Made by a program: the position numbers and the translations under genes
From: Anaerolineales bacterium UBA1429
GTDB taxonomy: Bacteria > Chloroflexota > Anaerolineae > UBA1429
Direction: 5' to 3'
NCBI GenBank assembly: GCA_002329325.1
Contig: DCTX01000078.1
Span: 69,978-77,032 of the forward strand
Length of the DNA: 7,055 bases
Shown here: piece after piece, positions 5,399-7,055 of the stretch
Numbering within the stretch: position 1 is the first letter of the stretch
Layout of the letters: the number at the start of each line of letters is the position of its first letter
The notes under the pieces: model-generated
The model's input: the letters and a program-made list of their open reading frames with translations, nothing else
The model's database searches: none
What the model was told of the DNA's origin: nothing

Positions 5399-6320
5399 TT
5401 GTGCGACCTTCCATCAAGCAAAGTTGCTCGCCTCTGGTGTAGCGATACACGACCGGGGCGTGAGAAATCTCATCGGCGAGACTTGGGGAGAGGTATAATG
5501 ACTCGATTGTGACGTCGTTCCTGCCAAGAAGAGTAGCTTGTGAGGATCGGCCTGCGTACAACTCTATGAGCGTGAGCCCCAAATCATCGGGAAGACGTTG
5601 TCCGTGGATCTTGTCTCCTGTACGCCCATCATAGCTGACCAGGTAGCGTATGCCTCTTCTGTTCAACTCATCTAGCGCCCGAACAAATTCAGAAAACGGC
5701 ACGTCCTGGAGATAGCGGGGATCGCGAGTTCCGCAGACTCCCTGATATGGAGGGTCCATGTACACAAGATCTGACAAAGTAACCCCTTCAAGAACATTCC
5801 GATAATCCATTGAGGTTATGGTTGTCCTGCCTTTGAGATAGTAGGATACGCCCTCTATCTGCATTCGCATGGTCTCTGGCCTCATGCCCCTGCGGCGATT
5901 GTCGGGGCTCTGATTAAAGTCTCCCTGCGAATTATAGCGGACAGAGCCCTTTACGCATCGCGCAAGCAGGTATAGAAACAGATCAGGTCTCCCGGTTCTG
6001 TTAAAGTCATCTCTGACCATATCGTAGAATTTTCGAGGATCATCCAGTTGTCTGTGCCAAAGGCTCGCATACTGAGAAGCCATCTCCCGAGGTGATTCGA
6101 TAATCGCACGCCATAGATCCATAAGTGGCTTGTTGAGATCATTGATGTGATAGTGATCACCAAGCCCATCTACCGCGGCGGCGATAGTAATCGCTGCTGA
6201 TCCGGCAAAGGGCTCATAGAGAGTTGCGAACCCTGGCGGGAAATAGCGCAGAATCTCGCTAGCGAGATTCCGCTTGCTTCCCTGGTAGGGGATGGGATGA
6301 GGAATAGTTTTTTTCTTCAC
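5385..6320 (-). CDS. D12-class (Dam-like) DNA N6-adenine methyltransferase of a type II restriction-modification system
   Basis: This 311-residue enzyme transfers a methyl group from S-adenosylmethionine to adenine N6 in a short DNA site, protecting it from the partner nuclease. The motif order is that of the alpha (D12) class: motif X PYQGSKRNLA at 11-20, motif I YEPFAGSAAITI at 35-46 (SAM binding), a central region probably containing target recognition (about 60-180, with RCVKGSVRYNSQGDFNQS at 121-138), and catalytic motif IV DPPY at 189-192. A C-terminal block, LVSYDGRTGDK and later GRSSQATLLGRNDVTIESLYLS, resembles adenine methylases paired with HNH enzymes. The GTG start at 6318-6320 is forced by an in-frame stop a few codons upstream; the ribosome site (AGGG, about ten bases away) is weak. 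It precedes and overlaps the endonuclease gene by 14 bp, favouring methylation before cleavage. Sampled G+C is low (23 of 60 in 5761-5820). The recognition sequence cannot be read here. Confidence 0.9.
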   Translation of the reverse strand: MKKKTIPHPIPYQGSKRNLASEILRYFPPGFATLYEPFAGSAAITIAAAVDGLGDHYHINDLNKPLMDLWRAIIESPREMASQYASLWHRQLDDPRKFYDMVRDDFNRTGRPDLFLYLLARCVKGSVRYNSQGDFNQSPDNRRRGMRPETMRMQIEGVSYYLKGRTTITSMDYRNVLEGVTLSDLVYMDPPYQGVCGTRDPRYLQDVPFSEFVRALDELNRRGIRYLVSYDGRTGDKIHGQRLPDDLGLTLIELYAGRSSQATLLGRNDVTIESLYLSPSLADEISHAPVVYRYTRGEQLCLMEGRTSDYR

Positions 6321-6346
6321 GGCTCTTTTGCCCTAGTTTATGTTCT

Positions 6347-6352
6347 TGTATA
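6347..6352 (-). promoter_or_regulatory. weak candidate -10 element for the restriction-modification operon
   Basis: TATACA on the minus strand matches the -10 consensus at 4 of 6 positions and would give a leader of about 20 bases before the methyltransferase GTG. No convincing -35 lies 16-18 bases upstream (AAATCA at 17), and no TG extension is present. A weak promoter would suit a restriction-modification operon, but this call is tentative. Confidence 0.25.
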
Positions 6353-6700
6353 GAAATTCCGATAGGCTGTGATTTGAGACCACTGCTAGAGGCGCATACT
6401 GTCAGGCACACTAATCGCGATCCGGCGCAGACCCGTTCCCTTTGATGCTTGGGGGAGGGGGTATATCAGCCTATCGCAAAGACTTGCTCCTTTGTATAAA
6501 GCCTACACAGAATATCGTAGATCAAAAACATAGCCGTGGCAAGCATCGGGAGATGGCCAAGCACCGCCTTCGGTACGATTATCATTTGCGTTGACACGCC
6601 GCCACGCCCCCCGCCCTCTTCTTGTTTCGCTCCTCGTGAATATCATTTTCTGCAATCTTCTCGCATCCAAACAAGAAGTCCCTTGGCGCGCCCCCATCTG

Positions 6701-6759
6701 CGCTCTTGGCGCTCTTGGCGCTCTCTGCGCGAGATACCCTCCCCGGCCCTCTGCGCGAG
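6701..6759. repeat. 9-bp tandem repeat with a following 11-bp direct repeat
   Basis: CGCTCTTGG occurs twice in tandem (6701-6709 and 6710-6718). A third, diverged unit CGCTCTCTG follows at 6719-6727. CTCTGCGCGAG at 6723-6733 is then repeated at 6749-6759. Similar 9-mer-like intergenic strings built on CTCTTGGCG or CTCTGCG are, from memory, scattered through some Chloroflexota, cyanobacterial and planctomycete genomes, so this may be one copy of a dispersed element. No coding role is supported. Confidence 0.6.
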
Positions 6760-6780
6760 CCTCTTGCCCTGCTCCCCCCA

Positions 6781-6808
6781 TTGACCCCGCCCACGCCCGC
6801 GCTATACT
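6781..6808 (+). promoter_or_regulatory. strong candidate sigma70 promoter of the oxidoreductase gene
   Basis: TTGACC (6781-6786) and TATACT (6803-6808) each match consensus at 5 of 6 positions and are 16 bases apart. This is the best promoter in the window. Transcription would start near 6815, leaving a GC-rich leader of about 109 bases. That leader has room for regulatory structure, for example GTGG-CGCA-CCAC at 6869-6880. Confidence 0.7.
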
Positions 6809-6923
6809 TGGCTGCGTCCGGAGCGTGCGCCGAGCTTGCGCCGCAGGGGGGCGTCCCGTGGGCGTGGGGTGGCGCACCACAGGGATCATCGAGCTGCAAC
6901 CGAGACAACACGGGGAGAAAACA

Positions 6924-7055
6924 ATGGCAGAAGACACGTTCCGCATGGGCCTGGTAGGCACGGGGATCATCGCGCGGCGACATATCGAGGCCATGGCCGA
7001 GCTCCAGCGGCGGGGGCTGGGCGGGTTCGCCCTCACCGCCGTCTGCGACATGAAC
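6924..7055 (+). CDS. Gfo/Idh/MocA family NAD(P)-dependent oxidoreductase (partial, 5' end)
   Basis: Only the first 44 codons are present; the gene runs off the right edge. Residues 8-24 (MGLVGTGIIARRHIEAM) form the first strand, glycine-rich loop (GTGIIA) and helix of a dinucleotide-binding Rossmann fold. The form GLVGTGIIARRHI is characteristic of Gfo/Idh/MocA dehydrogenases, which act on sugars, inositols and related polyols. The next strand begins at about residue 36 (FALTAVCDMN), where this family places the acidic residue or neighbour that contacts the cofactor. GGGGAG at 6912-6917 lies six bases before the ATG and supports this start over the internal ATG at residue 8. The substrate cannot be predicted from the N-terminus. 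Confidence 0.85.
   Translation, partial: MAEDTFRMGLVGTGIIARRHIEAMAELQRRGLGGFALTAVCDMN

Larger units (their letters stand above)
6321..6780. other. intergenic stretch without a supportable gene
   Basis: I see no convincing protein or RNA gene here. The part next to the methyltransferase (about 6321-6540) is AT-richer and resembles the restriction-modification module in composition. From about 6590 the sequence becomes GC- and pyrimidine-rich like the rest of the chromosome. The composition change suggests the right-hand edge of the acquired segment lies between about 6480 and 6600. Small structures seen are an 8-bp palindrome ATCGCGAT (6414-6421) and ACCG-CCTT-CGGT (6563-6574). Reading frames open across this area lack start sites and family-like sequence. 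Confidence 0.5.

Noticed and set aside
6591..6596. Perfect TTGACA hexamer in the intergenic region
   Set aside because: The DNA 15-19 bases downstream is GC-rich with no -10-like hexamer, so it is not called as a promoter.
6882..6972. 10-bp direct repeat GGGATCATCG (6882-6891 and 6963-6972)
   Set aside because: The second copy encodes part of the conserved glycine-rich loop of the oxidoreductase. The first is most simply a chance match in similar composition.
6503..7051. Minus-strand open frame across the region upstream of the oxidoreductase
   Set aside because: It overlaps the real oxidoreductase start and promoter on the other strand, has low-complexity composition from the tandem repeat, and has no family-like motif.

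Overview
The window is bacterial chromosome: tightly packed genes, Shine-Dalgarno sites, and sigma70-type promoters with a recurring TATACT -10 element. Most of it is very GC-rich (43 of 60 bases are G or C in 3241-3300). Gene content and codon use would fit a Chloroflexota (Anaerolineae/Caldilineae-like) genome. That placement is an impression from sequence style, not a demonstrated assignment.

Layout. (1) Positions 1-1824, minus strand: an ABC-2 exporter operon, ATPase then permease, joined by an ATGA overlap. A further gene may start at the left edge through a TAATG overlap. (2) Positions 1825-1998: a divergent promoter region with a perfect 7-1-7 dyad between the two promoters. (3) Positions 1999-2913, plus strand: an alpha/beta hydrolase with a visible Ser-Asp-His triad. 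(4) Positions 3018-4538, plus strand: a full-length ComM/YifB AAA+ ATPase with its own promoter and a GTG start. (5) Positions 4539-4675: a convergent intergenic stretch with three perfect short hairpins that abut with no spacer, followed by a looser fourth. (6) Positions 4676-6320, minus strand: an AT-richer two-gene restriction-modification module, a D12-class adenine methyltransferase followed by an HNH endonuclease that overlaps it by 14 bp. (7) Positions 6321-6923: a long non-coding stretch, AT-rich near the methyltransferase, then a 9-bp tandem repeat, then a strong promoter. (8) Positions 6924-7055, plus strand: the first 44 codons of a Gfo/Idh/MocA oxidoreductase.

How it fits together. 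The ATPase and permease form one exporter. The methyltransferase and endonuclease form one restriction-modification unit, probably acquired horizontally (25/60 and 23/60 G+C in sampled lines, against 43/60 in comM). The hydrolase, ComM and the oxidoreductase each look like separate transcription units. The items most worth a second look are the abutting hairpin array, the endonuclease with both HNH zinc knuckles half lost, and the dyad in the divergent promoter.
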